DNA from: Deltaproteobacteria bacterium
Lineage (GTDB): Bacteria; Desulfobacterota; DSM-4660; Desulfatiglandales; B25-G16
DNA length: 33,770 nucleotides
NCBI GenBank assembly: GCA_020349945.1
Contig: CP070704.1
Coordinates: forward strand, 643,243-677,012
Direction: 5' to 3'
Shown here piece after piece: positions 25,989 through 33,770 of this stretch (position 1 is the first letter of the stretch; every line of letters starts with the position of its first letter). The notes under the pieces were generated by a model. That model had not been told where the DNA came from. It did not search any database and saw only the letters and a list, made by a program, of their open reading frames with translations. The translations under genes were made by a program, and so were the position numbers.

Positions 25989-26066
25989 GGAAGAGAAAAT
26001 TGGTCGAATCACCTCAAAGTGGCTTACTTAGTGAGCTGTCATAAAGATAAAAATCCCGCTGTAGTA

Positions 26067-28013
26067 TTATTTAATCTCTACAATTCCAACCTTCATCTCA
26101 AGGGGTGTGAACTGTGTTCCCCCACTTTCATAAAATTTTGTAAAAAACTCTACATAATGCAATCTAAGTCCATGAACAAAGCTGCTCATGGCGTTAATGA
26201 CAAAATTGAACAGGTGCCCGATAAAAAAGACAATAACCGCGAGGATTACCCCTATTGAACCAACCATGTAAAGCATGCCGGAGAGTACATTAACTGTCAT
26301 TGCTATTCCTGTTGTACACAACCCCAAGGCCATTAGCCTGGCATAGGAGAGGATATCCCCCATAAATCCAGTTACTTTAAACATGGCCATGGCCTTATGT
26401 CCCATTAAAAGTAATATGAGGGACGCCACTATAAATATTAGGCCTACTGACTTGTAGCCGACTAAAAATAAAAAAAGGCCCGGCTGGACAAATAGGAACC
26501 AGAGGTTTTCACTAACGGCCTTCCATCTCTGTCGCCTTTTAAGATTATCCAAAACATTAATCACTACACCGGTGTTTACATGGAGGAGACCAATAATTAA
26601 GGCAATTAACAAAAAGGCAGTAACATGAACCATAGGATCAAATACCTGCATACCTGCCAATACCGATAACTTGCGCCCAAAGCCACCAAACCATCCCCCA
26701 GAAAGTGCGCCTATAATAATTGTAGTAACTCCTGCTGATGAAAGGATGATTCCTCCATCCCTTATTGTCTGATTATATCTTCCTCCCCCGCGTATTATTG
26801 ATAGACCCAAAAAAAGGGCTATTACCCCATACAGTGCATCGGTTAACATGATTGAAAAAAACAGGAGGAAACCCGGAACTAAAAATAGGGTTGGATCTAC
26901 GCCATTATAGGCCGGCAACCCATAAAGGCGCGTTAACAGCTCAAAACTCCTGACGAACCGAGGGTTTTTTAGCTGTACTGGCACATTATCCCTCTCCTCT
27001 GGATCCGACAGCTCAACCACACATGCCTCCCGGCAGACCTCTCTTATCTCCTGAGCAGCTCTTGCAGCTGAGTGTCTCGGAACCCAACCCTCAATAGCCA
27101 CAACATGTTGCATCTTTGCAAGCTTATTCTGGCTTTCTTCTCTCTGTTTCTCAATCATTAACAATTCCTGGTACTTTTGAACCTCATCCCGCCATCTCTT
27201 AGCTATATCAACCAGGGTCGCCTCTGTTCTTATCTTCTCCTCGTTTAATGCCATCAATCTTTTAGTAATGGAATCTATTGCCTCTTTTGGTTTTCCTTGC
27301 TGGCCCTCTATTTCAACCCTTTCCCAATTCATTCGGCGAAGATTAGCTAATACCAGCGAGGCTTGTTCTTTAAGGCAGATTACTATTGTTACTAACTTGT
27401 TCCCAGATGCATCCCTTGCCTCGAGGTAGAAGCTATCATCAGTCAAATCCCTTAAGCTCTCCGTTATATTTTCTATCTGCTCCTTTGGTACAATACCTAA
27501 AAATACAGATAAAAAATCTGAATCTCCAATATCTGCTAGATCTATCTCTAAGGGTGAAATCAGGTCCAATAATCCGCTAACCCTCTCTAATTCTAAAGTC
27601 TCTTCTTCAATCTTCTCTATCTCGCTAACAGGTCCTTCTACCTCTTCTTTGATCTTTTCTATAATCTCGTCAACGCTATCGGCAAGCTCCCTACCGTAGA
27701 TCTCTCTGGTTTCAAGCTTTTTCGGCGGCAGCGGGGCAAAAATTCCCTTTATAAAACCCTCCTTTGGTTCAGGTTCATAGCGCTCAAAAAGATCTAGAAA
27801 GCGATTTACCGTGATATTTTGTGCAGCTATGTTTCTGATATTTGGTGAGAAAGGGTGAGGTCTTAGCAGGTTGTTCCAATGAGGGTCAGCGAGTTTTTCA
27901 GAATAATCATTAAGATGGATAGTACCGAGCTCCTGCAGCCTTTTAATTGTTTCATATCTATAGCCCTCTAATACGAGTATTTCTATCCTCTTCATCCGGG
28001 CTGGTCTTAGCAT
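26067..28013 (-). CDS. ntpI: V-type ATP synthase subunit I (a subunit)
   Basis: 648 aa stator subunit that carries the ion half-channels. The cytoplasmic N-terminal half (about 1-360) starts MLRPARMKRIEILVLEGY and contains coiled-coil arms that contact the peripheral stalks. The C-terminal half (about 370-640) has seven or eight membrane helices beginning LFLVPGFLLFFSIMLTDALYG. The helix ILSYARLMALGLCTTGIAM holds the essential Arg that faces the ring Glu. It starts 4 bases after the ntpH stop. Confidence 0.95.
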   Translation of the reverse strand: MLRPARMKRIEILVLEGYRYETIKRLQELGTIHLNDYSEKLADPHWNNLLRPHPFSPNIRNIAAQNITVNRFLDLFERYEPEPKEGFIKGIFAPLPPKKLETREIYGRELADSVDEIIEKIKEEVEGPVSEIEKIEEETLELERVSGLLDLISPLEIDLADIGDSDFLSVFLGIVPKEQIENITESLRDLTDDSFYLEARDASGNKLVTIVICLKEQASLVLANLRRMNWERVEIEGQQGKPKEAIDSITKRLMALNEEKIRTEATLVDIAKRWRDEVQKYQELLMIEKQREESQNKLAKMQHVVAIEGWVPRHSAARAAQEIREVCREACVVELSDPEERDNVPVQLKNPRFVRSFELLTRLYGLPAYNGVDPTLFLVPGFLLFFSIMLTDALYGVIALFLGLSIIRGGGRYNQTIRDGGIILSSAGVTTIIIGALSGGWFGGFGRKLSVLAGMQVFDPMVHVTAFLLIALIIGLLHVNTGVVINVLDNLKRRQRWKAVSENLWFLFVQPGLFLFLVGYKSVGLIFIVASLILLLMGHKAMAMFKVTGFMGDILSYARLMALGLCTTGIAMTVNVLSGMLYMVGSIGVILAVIVFFIGHLFNFVINAMSSFVHGLRLHYVEFFTKFYESGGTQFTPLEMKVGIVEIK

Positions 28014-28017
28014 AATC

Positions 28018-28329
28018 TCAACTCAATAATGAACGCAAAATGAATTTCTTAGCCTTCCCTAGGTTCTTTTGGGCCTCTTTCCTAAGTTGCTCGATTTCCC
28101 TTTTCCATTCACTGGCTATATCCTGGCACACCTTCCTTGCCTCATCTCCAGCATCTTCCCTCATTCTCTCTGCTTGCCTTTGCGCATCTCTCATCCTTTC
28201 CACCAACAATTTCTCTGCTTGTGCCCTCGCTGTCTCAGCTACCGCAATGGCCTCCCCTTTGGCCTTCTCTATCCTCTCTTTTGCCTCAGTCTCTGCCTTC
28301 TTTATCCTCTGTAACGATTCTAGGATCAA
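28018..28329 (-). CDS. ntpH: V-type ATP synthase subunit H/G (peripheral stalk)
   Basis: About 103 aa, one long charged helix rich in Ala, Glu, Lys and Arg (AEARAEKL-like heptads), as expected for the small stator-stalk subunit that pairs with E. It is the first V-ATPase gene here. There is no ATG near the N-terminus. TTG at 28329 preceded by GAGGTTTAGG is preferred; TTG at 28341 would add four residues but lacks a ribosome-binding site. The bactofilin gene ends 48 bases upstream, with a hairpin over its last codons. Confidence 0.83.
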   Translation of the reverse strand: MILESLQRIKKAETEAKERIEKAKGEAIAVAETARAQAEKLLVERMRDAQRQAERMREDAGDEARKVCQDIASEWKREIEQLRKEAQKNLGKAKKFILRSLLS

Positions 28330-28377
28330 CCTAAACCTCAATCGCGTGCCAAGATCTTACTAAGAGAAAAATGGTCG

Positions 28378-28779
28378 TTATTTCAAAACGGAAAGGCCTT
28401 CCGTTTTCGTTGGAGATACGGCAAGATCCTTCTCTATCTCCTCTCCCAGATCTTGCATCTTGCAACTTCCCTCAAAGATAACCCCTTCCTTAATAACCAA
28501 TTTTGGGGTTTGAATATTGCCTATAAGTTTGCCTGGGACATTAATCTCGATCTTCTTTTCTGCAAATATATCCCCCTGAACCTCCCCGCTTATTATCATA
28601 TCAGCAACATGTATCTGGGATTTTATAATTGCACTTTCCCCTACTATCAAGGTTCCACTAGAAAAGATTTCGCCAGAAAACTTTCCATCGATCCTGACAG
28701 CTCCAGTGAAGGAAAGCTTGCCCTCAAATTCTGTGTCCTTGCCTAAAAAGGCGTTTATCTCATCCTTTGGTTTCTTCAT
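28378..28779 (-). CDS. Bactofilin (polymer-forming cytoskeletal protein)
   Basis: 133 aa, DUF583. The central beta-helix (about 15-112) shows the regular spacing of short beta strands: FEGKLSFTGAVRIDGKFSGEI, GTLIVGESAIIKSQI, DMIISGEVQGDIFAEKKIEI, GKLIGNIQTPKLVIKEGVIFEG. The tails are short and polar. Bactofilins polymerise without nucleotide and often position peptidoglycan enzymes. Placement just after rodA and mrdA fits a cell-shape role. AAAGGAGGT, 8 bases before the ATG, is an excellent ribosome-binding site. The gene ends in a palindromic hairpin that may terminate the shape operon. Confidence 0.93.
   Translation of the reverse strand: MKKPKDEINAFLGKDTEFEGKLSFTGAVRIDGKFSGEIFSSGTLIVGESAIIKSQIHVADMIISGEVQGDIFAEKKIEINVPGKLIGNIQTPKLVIKEGVIFEGSCKMQDLGEEIEKDLAVSPTKTEGLSVLK
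28385..28407 (-). terminator. Hairpin over the bactofilin 3' end
   Basis: AAAACGGAA and TTCCGTTTT pair perfectly (9 bp, 5-base loop) with the A/T-tract form of a bidirectional terminator. It lies within the last codons of the bactofilin gene, before the V-ATPase genes. The T-tract is only four, so termination would be partial. Confidence 0.4.
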
Positions 28780-28894
28780 CGGTTGATACCTCCTTTAAAT
28801 ATCCGCCCGCGGCTTAATAGCACGGCCCTCTCAGTGATGGCAAGAAAAATTATAGCCATCAGATGACCTTCGAAAATCTCAGCCTTGCCTAATA
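28780..28894 (-). other. rodA-bactofilin intergenic region with hairpin
   Basis: A 7-bp stem (TGATGGC 28835-28841 with GCCATCA 28855-28861) encloses a loop that includes TATAAT on the minus strand. It may be a weak terminator of rodA or a promoter -10; no good -35 is present. The bactofilin ribosome-binding site AAAGGAGGT lies near 28790. Confidence 0.3.
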
Positions 28895-30001
28895 TCATTC
28901 CTGAAACATAAACCTCCTCATACTTATATTCATTATCAAGCCCATAGCAGCCATAGTGGAAATTACAGACGATCCGCCATAGCTAAACAGAACCAATGGT
29001 ATTCCGACTACTGGGAGTAAACCGGTTACCATGCTGACATTTATAGCTACGTGCCAGAAAATCGATGCAGCAATACCTACGACAATAAGGGCGCCGAACT
29101 TATCTTTGCTATTTTTGGCTATATTGAGGCACCATAGTATTAAGAATAAGTACAGCAACAAGAGCAGTGCAGAACCTACAAAGCCCCACTCCTCTGCCAA
29201 AACAGAAAACGAAAAATCGGTATGTTGTTGTGGAAGAAAATTTAACCTTGTCTGGGTCCCTTTAAGAAAGCCTTTCCCCCAAAGAAGGCCTGAACCAATA
29301 GTGATCTTCGACTGGGTAACATGATAGGCGGCACCTAAGGGATCCAGATCAGGCCTTAAAAATGCTATTATGCGTCTCTTCTGGTATTCCTCGAGGATGA
29401 TCCAAAAAAAGGGCGCTGAAAGAAGTGCCGTGAATAAAAATATCAGCATTGACTTCCAGTTTACATTAACAAAGATAATAATTGAGAAGGAAACTATGAG
29501 TAACATCAGAGCCGTTCCCAGGTCAGGCTGATGGACTATGATAACGAAAGGGACGGCAATCAAGGTTAACGGTCTCAATAAATCCCTAACTCGGTAATTT
29601 CCCATCCTTTCTAGTTCAGAAAAATATTTAGCGAGAACAACAACAAGAGATATCTTCACCATCTCAGAAGGTTGGACAGAAAAATAACCAAAACTCAACC
29701 AGCGCTGAGAGCCATGTGTAACCTTGCCCATCTTGAGGGAAGCGAACAGAAAGATCACGGTGATAAAAAACAATGGATAAGCAAGCCGACCTAGAATATG
29801 GTAGTCAAAAGTTGTCATCAAAAGAAGAATCAAGAAACCTATTCCAAACCAACAGATTTGTCTAACGTAAATCTGGCTCTGCCCCATAGATCTAATCGTG
29901 TAGGTAGCACTGTAAAGATTAAAGATGCTCAGCAACCCTATCAATATCAATATAGCTAAAAGTATCCAGTCAAAGTTATTGATCAATCGACGATCGAACA
30001 T
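28895..30001 (-). CDS. rodA: Rod-shape peptidoglycan glycosyltransferase RodA
   Basis: 368 aa SEDS-family polymerase, about ten membrane helices, starts MFDRRLINNFDW as RodA proteins do. IVHQPDLGTALMLL and FLPQQHTDFSFSVLAEEWG are the conserved SEDS segments, the latter holding the catalytic Asp. VPLVLFSYGGSSVISTM near the C-terminus is also typical. It extends glycan strands from lipid II together with PBP2, encoded directly upstream; the rodA start overlaps the end of mrdA by 19 bases and its AAAGGAG site lies inside mrdA. Confidence 0.96.
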   Translation of the reverse strand: MFDRRLINNFDWILLAILILIGLLSIFNLYSATYTIRSMGQSQIYVRQICWFGIGFLILLLMTTFDYHILGRLAYPLFFITVIFLFASLKMGKVTHGSQRWLSFGYFSVQPSEMVKISLVVVLAKYFSELERMGNYRVRDLLRPLTLIAVPFVIIVHQPDLGTALMLLIVSFSIIIFVNVNWKSMLIFLFTALLSAPFFWIILEEYQKRRIIAFLRPDLDPLGAAYHVTQSKITIGSGLLWGKGFLKGTQTRLNFLPQQHTDFSFSVLAEEWGFVGSALLLLLYLFLILWCLNIAKNSKDKFGALIVVGIAASIFWHVAINVSMVTGLLPVVGIPLVLFSYGGSSVISTMAAMGLIMNISMRRFMFQE

Positions 30002-31887
30002 TCCAGCTTGGTACTCCTTTCATGCGCCTCCCAAAATCTCCCTTTCTCCTGCTCAGGCCTCAACTTATCAAAATAACTTTCTAGTATATCTCTTGCGATG
30101 GGTGCCGCTATGCTTCCTCCTTGACCACTATGCTCTATAAGAATGGCTAACGCTATCAATGGATTTTCAGCAGGGGCAACAGCCGCAAACCATGCGTGAT
30201 CTCTAAATTCATATGGAACATCTCTTTCTTCTACGGAGCTCTCTTCCGCGGGTAAAGCAATTACTTGCGCAGTACCTGTCTTACCAGCCACCCTTATCTG
30301 ATCAAGCCTTGCGCTCTTTCCTGTTCCATGAGGCTCATTCACAACAGCGATAAGGGCCTTTTTTACCAGTTCCATGTTTTCTTTTCTTAGACTCCAGCGC
30401 CTTACCATATCAGGCTTCAATTGAAAAACCCCGTTCTTATCCTCTCCCCCTATCCATTTCGTTACCTGTGGCCTCAACAGATCCCCCCCATTAAAAAGGG
30501 CTGATATAAATCTTACTATTTGAATAGGCGTCACAAGGATAAAGCTTTGTCCAACAGACACACACAATGTCTCCCCTTCCTGCCATGGAACATGCCATCG
30601 CCTTAACTTCCAGGCCCTATCTGGAATAAGGCCTGGTTTCTCATCTCCTAATTCAAGGCCTGTCAAACAGCCTAGGCCAAGCCTTTTGGCATACTTTGCA
30701 ATGGTATCAATGCCCAGCGCCTGCCCCACTTGATAAAAGTAGACGTCACATGACTCAACTAACGCCCTGTGTAAATCAACGTAACCATGCCCTCCCTCTT
30801 TCCAATCGCGATATGTCCTGCCTTGAAAACTATAACTTCCTCCACAAAAGATCTCTTCATCGGGATCAATTATCCCTTCTTCTAATCCTGCCAAGGCTAC
30901 CACTACCTTGAAAAGAGAACCTGGTGGATACTGTCCTGAGATCACCCTATTCTGTAACGGAAAGTGGGGATTAGAGATCAATCTTTCCCATCCTTTCTTA
31001 TCCATCCCTTTCGCAAAATCATTGGGATTAAAAGCCGGGGCGCTAGCTATAGCTAATATCTCTCCACTACTTGGATTCATGGCAACAATAGCACCCACTT
31101 TACCATTGAGGGATCTCTCGGCCAACATTTGAAGATCCTTATCTATCGTAAGAAAAACATTAAACCCTGGCTCTGCCGCCTTTTGGTAAAGCACTCTCAG
31201 TATTCGCCCTGAGGCATCTACCTCATACTGTTGCCCTCCCCTACTGCCATTCAGATGTCGGTGCCATTTCTTCTCTATGCCACACTTACCGACAAAATCG
31301 CCAAGTTTATTTTCCTTATATTCCTGCCCAGCAAGCTGTTCTCTATCAATTTCCCCAAGATAACCAATGAGATGGGCAGCGAGGGTATTGTATATGCAAT
31401 GCCTTCTAGGCTTCGCTTCTATAATCACACTTGGCATGCTAAAGATGTTAGTCTCTATTCTGGCTAACTCATCCCTTGTAAGGTCCTTTTTTATGTAAAC
31501 CGGATTAAATGGATTCCATCTTAGGGCACTTTTTGTCTTCTCTTTAGCGGTTAGGCTATCGATTTCGATCAATCTGCCCAGATCTTTTATCAAACCATCA
31601 AGGTTTCTGACTTCCCCTGGAATCGCACCCAAGATAAATGAAGGCCTATTATCGACTAGTAGTTGACCATTCTTGTCAAAGATTGATCCTCTATAGGGTA
31701 AAACGTCCCTTAAGTCTATTCTATTATTTTCTGATTGTATCCTATATTTGGGCCCATTAATGATCTGTAAAGACCACAACCTTACAAACAAAACGCCAAA
31801 TAGAATAAGGACAAAGAATGTTAACCTTGTTAGGCGTTTCTGATAAATCTCTGTCTCTACGGAATCAAAACCTGAACGACCTACCAT
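29983..31887 (-). CDS. mrdA: Penicillin-binding protein 2
   Basis: 634 aa class B transpeptidase that cross-links lateral-wall peptidoglycan with RodA. Single N-terminal membrane helix (about 20-42), pedestal/dimerisation domain (about 50-230, with YRGSIFDKNGQLLVDN), then the transpeptidase with GSLFK (Ser324 nucleophile, Lys327), SCD (379-381, in place of SxN, common in PBP2) and KTGTA (536-540). The ATG at 31887 has no nearby ribosome-binding site; the strong AAGGAGG just after the mreD stop lies about 40 bases upstream and instead precedes a 6-codon TTG frame. Confidence 0.95.
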   Translation of the reverse strand: MVGRSGFDSVETEIYQKRLTRLTFFVLILFGVLFVRLWSLQIINGPKYRIQSENNRIDLRDVLPYRGSIFDKNGQLLVDNRPSFILGAIPGEVRNLDGLIKDLGRLIEIDSLTAKEKTKSALRWNPFNPVYIKKDLTRDELARIETNIFSMPSVIIEAKPRRHCIYNTLAAHLIGYLGEIDREQLAGQEYKENKLGDFVGKCGIEKKWHRHLNGSRGGQQYEVDASGRILRVLYQKAAEPGFNVFLTIDKDLQMLAERSLNGKVGAIVAMNPSSGEILAIASAPAFNPNDFAKGMDKKGWERLISNPHFPLQNRVISGQYPPGSLFKVVVALAGLEEGIIDPDEEIFCGGSYSFQGRTYRDWKEGGHGYVDLHRALVESCDVYFYQVGQALGIDTIAKYAKRLGLGCLTGLELGDEKPGLIPDRAWKLRRWHVPWQEGETLCVSVGQSFILVTPIQIVRFISALFNGGDLLRPQVTKWIGGEDKNGVFQLKPDMVRRWSLRKENMELVKKALIAVVNEPHGTGKSARLDQIRVAGKTGTAQVIALPAEESSVEERDVPYEFRDHAWFAAVAPAENPLIALAILIEHSGQGGSIAAPIARDILESYFDKLRPEQEKGRFWEAHERSTKLECSIVD

Positions 31888-31934
31888 GATAAGCCATCAA
31901 AAAATAACGATAAACAAACCAGAGGTGCCTCCTT

Positions 31935-32474
31935 TTAGGCATAATCTCGATTCTCTTTTCCTCTTACCAGATCTAGGAAATAGAACAAAAATGGGGCAAT
32001 CATGCCTGTTATGAGAGCAGAAATACATACCGAAATAAAGCTTATCGAAGGGATGCGTTGCCCTAAAGGGAAAATGCTCATGATAATAAGGAGAAGGGAC
32101 CACTTAGCCACAACAAAAAAGGCCACCAATAACATTGAGGTCCTGATTTTGGTGAAATCCAAAAACTGGCGACAGTAATTAACTCCAAGAAGGATAGCAG
32201 AATAGGTAAAAGCAAACAAACCAAGCTGACATGGAGCGAATATGTCTGTCAGCACCCCCATAAAAAAAGCCAGACAACCGGCCCTAAAGTTTTGATCCTG
32301 GCCGATGAGATATATGAGGAAGATAGGAATTAGATCGATATCAACCCATTCAATCCCTATAAGATGGGTTATGCCCCCCCTTAAAATTACAACGATCCCG
32401 CATGTTAGCCAGATTAAGGCATGGAAAAATACATTTTTCTGTTTCCCTAGCCCTAAATTAACCCTAATACCCAC
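31935..32474 (-). CDS. mreD: Rod shape-determining protein MreD
   Basis: 179 aa, about five to six membrane helices, inner-membrane part of the elongasome that links MreC to MreB and RodA. The family is weakly conserved; the call rests on hydrophobic profile, length, the LGLFAFTYSAILLGVNYCR stretch and the position between mreC and mrdA. The start is taken as GTG at 32474, the only early candidate; the ribosome-binding site is poor. mrdA follows after 47 bases. Confidence 0.88.
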   Translation of the reverse strand: MGIRVNLGLGKQKNVFFHALIWLTCGIVVILRGGITHLIGIEWVDIDLIPIFLIYLIGQDQNFRAGCLAFFMGVLTDIFAPCQLGLFAFTYSAILLGVNYCRQFLDFTKIRTSMLLVAFFVVAKWSLLLIIMSIFPLGQRIPSISFISVCISALITGMIAPFLFYFLDLVRGKENRDYA

Positions 32475-32505
32475 TCCACTACCGCGATAAGATTAGCTAT
32501 GTCGC

Positions 32506-33351
32506 TTATGGCATCTCAGGCTCTCTTAAAGGCACAAAACCTGATCTCAAAATTATGAGAACCTCCTCTAACTTAGAGAACTCCACAGCGGGGATTACCC
32601 TAACATCCTTGAATAGCTTATTGGGCGAATCAGTAATCTTTCTAACCTTACCCAGATAAAGACCCTTGGGGAATACCCTTCCCAACCCTGAGGTTACAAT
32701 AGTGTCGCCTGCTTTTATCTCACCTGTTTTTATCACATAATCCAAATAACATTCGTTTGATCCGCTTCCTTTTAGCATCCCTCTCCCCCTTGACCTCTGA
32801 ACCAACCCGTCAACAGCACTGTTTTGATCTGTAATCAATAATGCCTGGGCGTAATTAGGGGAGACAGAAACTATCCTTCCGACAACTCCCTCTGAATTAA
32901 CAACCGGCATGTTTATCGTAAGACCATCGTTTTCCCCTTTATCTATCATGATAGATTTAAACAACCCGCTTGAATCCCACCCGATCACCCTTGCCGCCAA
33001 AAGAGGCTCATTCGTATTCTCTTGAAAGTTTAGGAGGTTCCGCAGGCGCTGATTAGCCAACAAGAGCTCTTGATACTTACTATTTTCGAGCTTGAGGAGG
33101 TTTATCTCTTTTTTGAGGAGTAAATTCTCTTGGCGTGTTTCAACCAAGGAAAAATAGTCTCTCCATATACCCCTAACTACGGAGATTGTCCCCACAAAAA
33201 ATCTTTGAAATGGGGCGGTCATCTCGACAGCGATCTTTTCTGCCGGATTCCAATCTTGCCCCCTGCCACTGCTAAGAGACAGCAAGATTAGGGATAAGAT
33301 AACGAAGATATAAAAAACCCATTTCGGCCTATGCTCTGGAAAAATGGTCAA
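32506..33351 (-). CDS. mreC: Rod shape-determining protein MreC
   Basis: 281 aa periplasmic scaffold of the elongasome: a cytoplasmic stub, one membrane helix (about 11-27), a coiled coil (about 62-112) and two beta-barrel domains from about 115. AARVIGWDSSGLFKSIMIDKG, VVNSEGVVGRIVSVSPNYAQALLITDQNSAV and IVTSGLGRVFPKGLYLGKV are clear MreC signatures. The start is TTG at 33351, immediately after an in-frame TAA, and there is no later in-frame start before the membrane helix, so a TTG start without a Shine-Dalgarno is likely. Lies 24 bases after mreB. Confidence 0.94.
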   Translation of the reverse strand: MTIFPEHRPKWVFYIFVILSLILLSLSSGRGQDWNPAEKIAVEMTAPFQRFFVGTISVVRGIWRDYFSLVETRQENLLLKKEINLLKLENSKYQELLLANQRLRNLLNFQENTNEPLLAARVIGWDSSGLFKSIMIDKGENDGLTINMPVVNSEGVVGRIVSVSPNYAQALLITDQNSAVDGLVQRSRGRGMLKGSGSNECYLDYVIKTGEIKAGDTIVTSGLGRVFPKGLYLGKVRKITDSPNKLFKDVRVIPAVEFSKLEEVLIILRSGFVPLREPEMP

Positions 33352-33375
33352 TTATTTTAAACCCGAACTTTTCAA

Positions 33376-33770
33376 TTACTTTATCATGATCTCCCTTAAA
33401 ACCGACAGATTATCCAAGGCCCTTCCTGCCCCTATAGCAACAGTGCTCAGTGGGTCATCTGTGATAGTGATCGGCAGGCGTGTCTCCTCTCTGAGCAAGA
33501 CATCGAGGTTCTTAAGAAGGGCCCCGCCTCCAACTAAGACAATGCCCTTATCCACCACATCAGCTGATAGCTCAGGTGGGGTCTGCTCCAGGGCAATCCT
33601 CACGGTCTCAACAATGGTCTCTACCTGCTCGGATATGGCATTTCTGACCTCCTCTGAATCGATGGTCAGTATCTTTGGTATGCCGGTGACAAGATCCCTG
33701 CCCTTGACCTCTATACACTCCGGCTCATCCATGGGGTATGCGCTGCCAACCGTGACCTTGATGAGCTCCG
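33376..33770 (-). CDS. mreB: Rod shape-determining protein MreB (C-terminal part)
   Basis: Actin-like ATPase filament that guides the elongation machinery under the inner membrane. About 131 C-terminal residues are present; the gene continues past the window end. The frame reads ELIKVTVGSAYP at the edge, then VKGRDLVTGIPK, LEQTPPELSADVVDKGIVLVGGGALLKNLDVLL and DDPLSTVAIGAGRALDN, all standard MreB subdomain IIA/IB sequence, including the adenosine-binding VGGGALL loop. First gene in view of the mreBCD-mrdA-rodA-bactofilin order. Confidence 0.96.
   Translation of the reverse strand, partial: ELIKVTVGSAYPMDEPECIEVKGRDLVTGIPKILTIDSEEVRNAISEQVETIVETVRIALEQTPPELSADVVDKGIVLVGGGALLKNLDVLLREETRLPITITDDPLSTVAIGAGRALDNLSVLREIMIK

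Noticed and set aside
28040..28363. Three overlapping plus-strand frames opposite ntpH
   Set aside because: Ser/Leu/Phe-rich translations are the expected antisense of an Ala/Glu/Lys coiled-coil gene; no ribosome-binding site.

Overview
The window reads as part of an anaerobic, Gram-negative-type bacterial chromosome, most likely a Desulfobacterota (former Deltaproteobacteria) relative. This is inferred from gene content, not from a marker search. The supporting content is an outer-membrane-type division set (ftsEX with an EnvC-like activator, ctpA, yibQ), mreBCD-mrdA-rodA, bactofilin, a zapB-zapA-6S RNA-rny block, a V-type ATPase, an archaeal-type Thi4 and a PAC2-family protein. Gene packing is dense. 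No insertion sequence, prophage, tRNA, rRNA operon or CRISPR array was seen. Nearly everything after the first 2.7 kb lies on the minus strand.

Layout. (a) 1-2682, plus strand: 3' part of thi4, thiE and mgtE (thiamine precursors and Mg2+ transport). (b) 2672-5658, minus: a patatin-like lipase whose stop overlaps mgtE tail-to-tail, and a tight three-gene unit made of a 93-aa unknown, a single-domain ArsA/Get3-type ATPase and a 220-aa membrane-anchored unknown. (c) 5746-11102: a CstA transporter, purA, a PAC2-family protein and a DegT-type aminotransferase. (d) 11152-16424: ftsE-ftsX-envC-ctpA-yibQ (transcribed in that order), a septal peptidoglycan-splitting module. (e) 16628-19199: zapB-zapA, a 6S RNA gene (ssrS) and rny, with a good sigma70-like promoter before zapB. 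(f) 19319-28329: V-type ATPase genes in the order H-I-K-E-C-F-A-B-D, followed by a small membrane protein gene. (g) 28378-33770: the cell-shape cluster mreB (partial), mreC, mreD, mrdA, rodA and a bactofilin.

How they work together. MreBCD, PBP2, RodA and bactofilin build and position the lateral wall. FtsEX with an EnvC-like activator, plus ZapA/ZapB, handle the Z-ring and septal wall splitting. The V-ATPase proteolipid keeps the residues that bind Na+ in the Enterococcus hirae enzyme, so it probably couples ATP to a sodium gradient. The Thi4 has histidine where the yeast suicide enzyme has its sulfur-donating cysteine, which fits a catalytic, sulfide-using enzyme in an anaerobe.

Least explained parts: the ArsA-type triad, the small membrane protein behind the V-ATPase, and several intergenic hairpins (before ntpK, in the ftsE leader, at the end of the bactofilin gene, at the ctpA-yibQ junction, and a perfect 12-bp stem after cstA).
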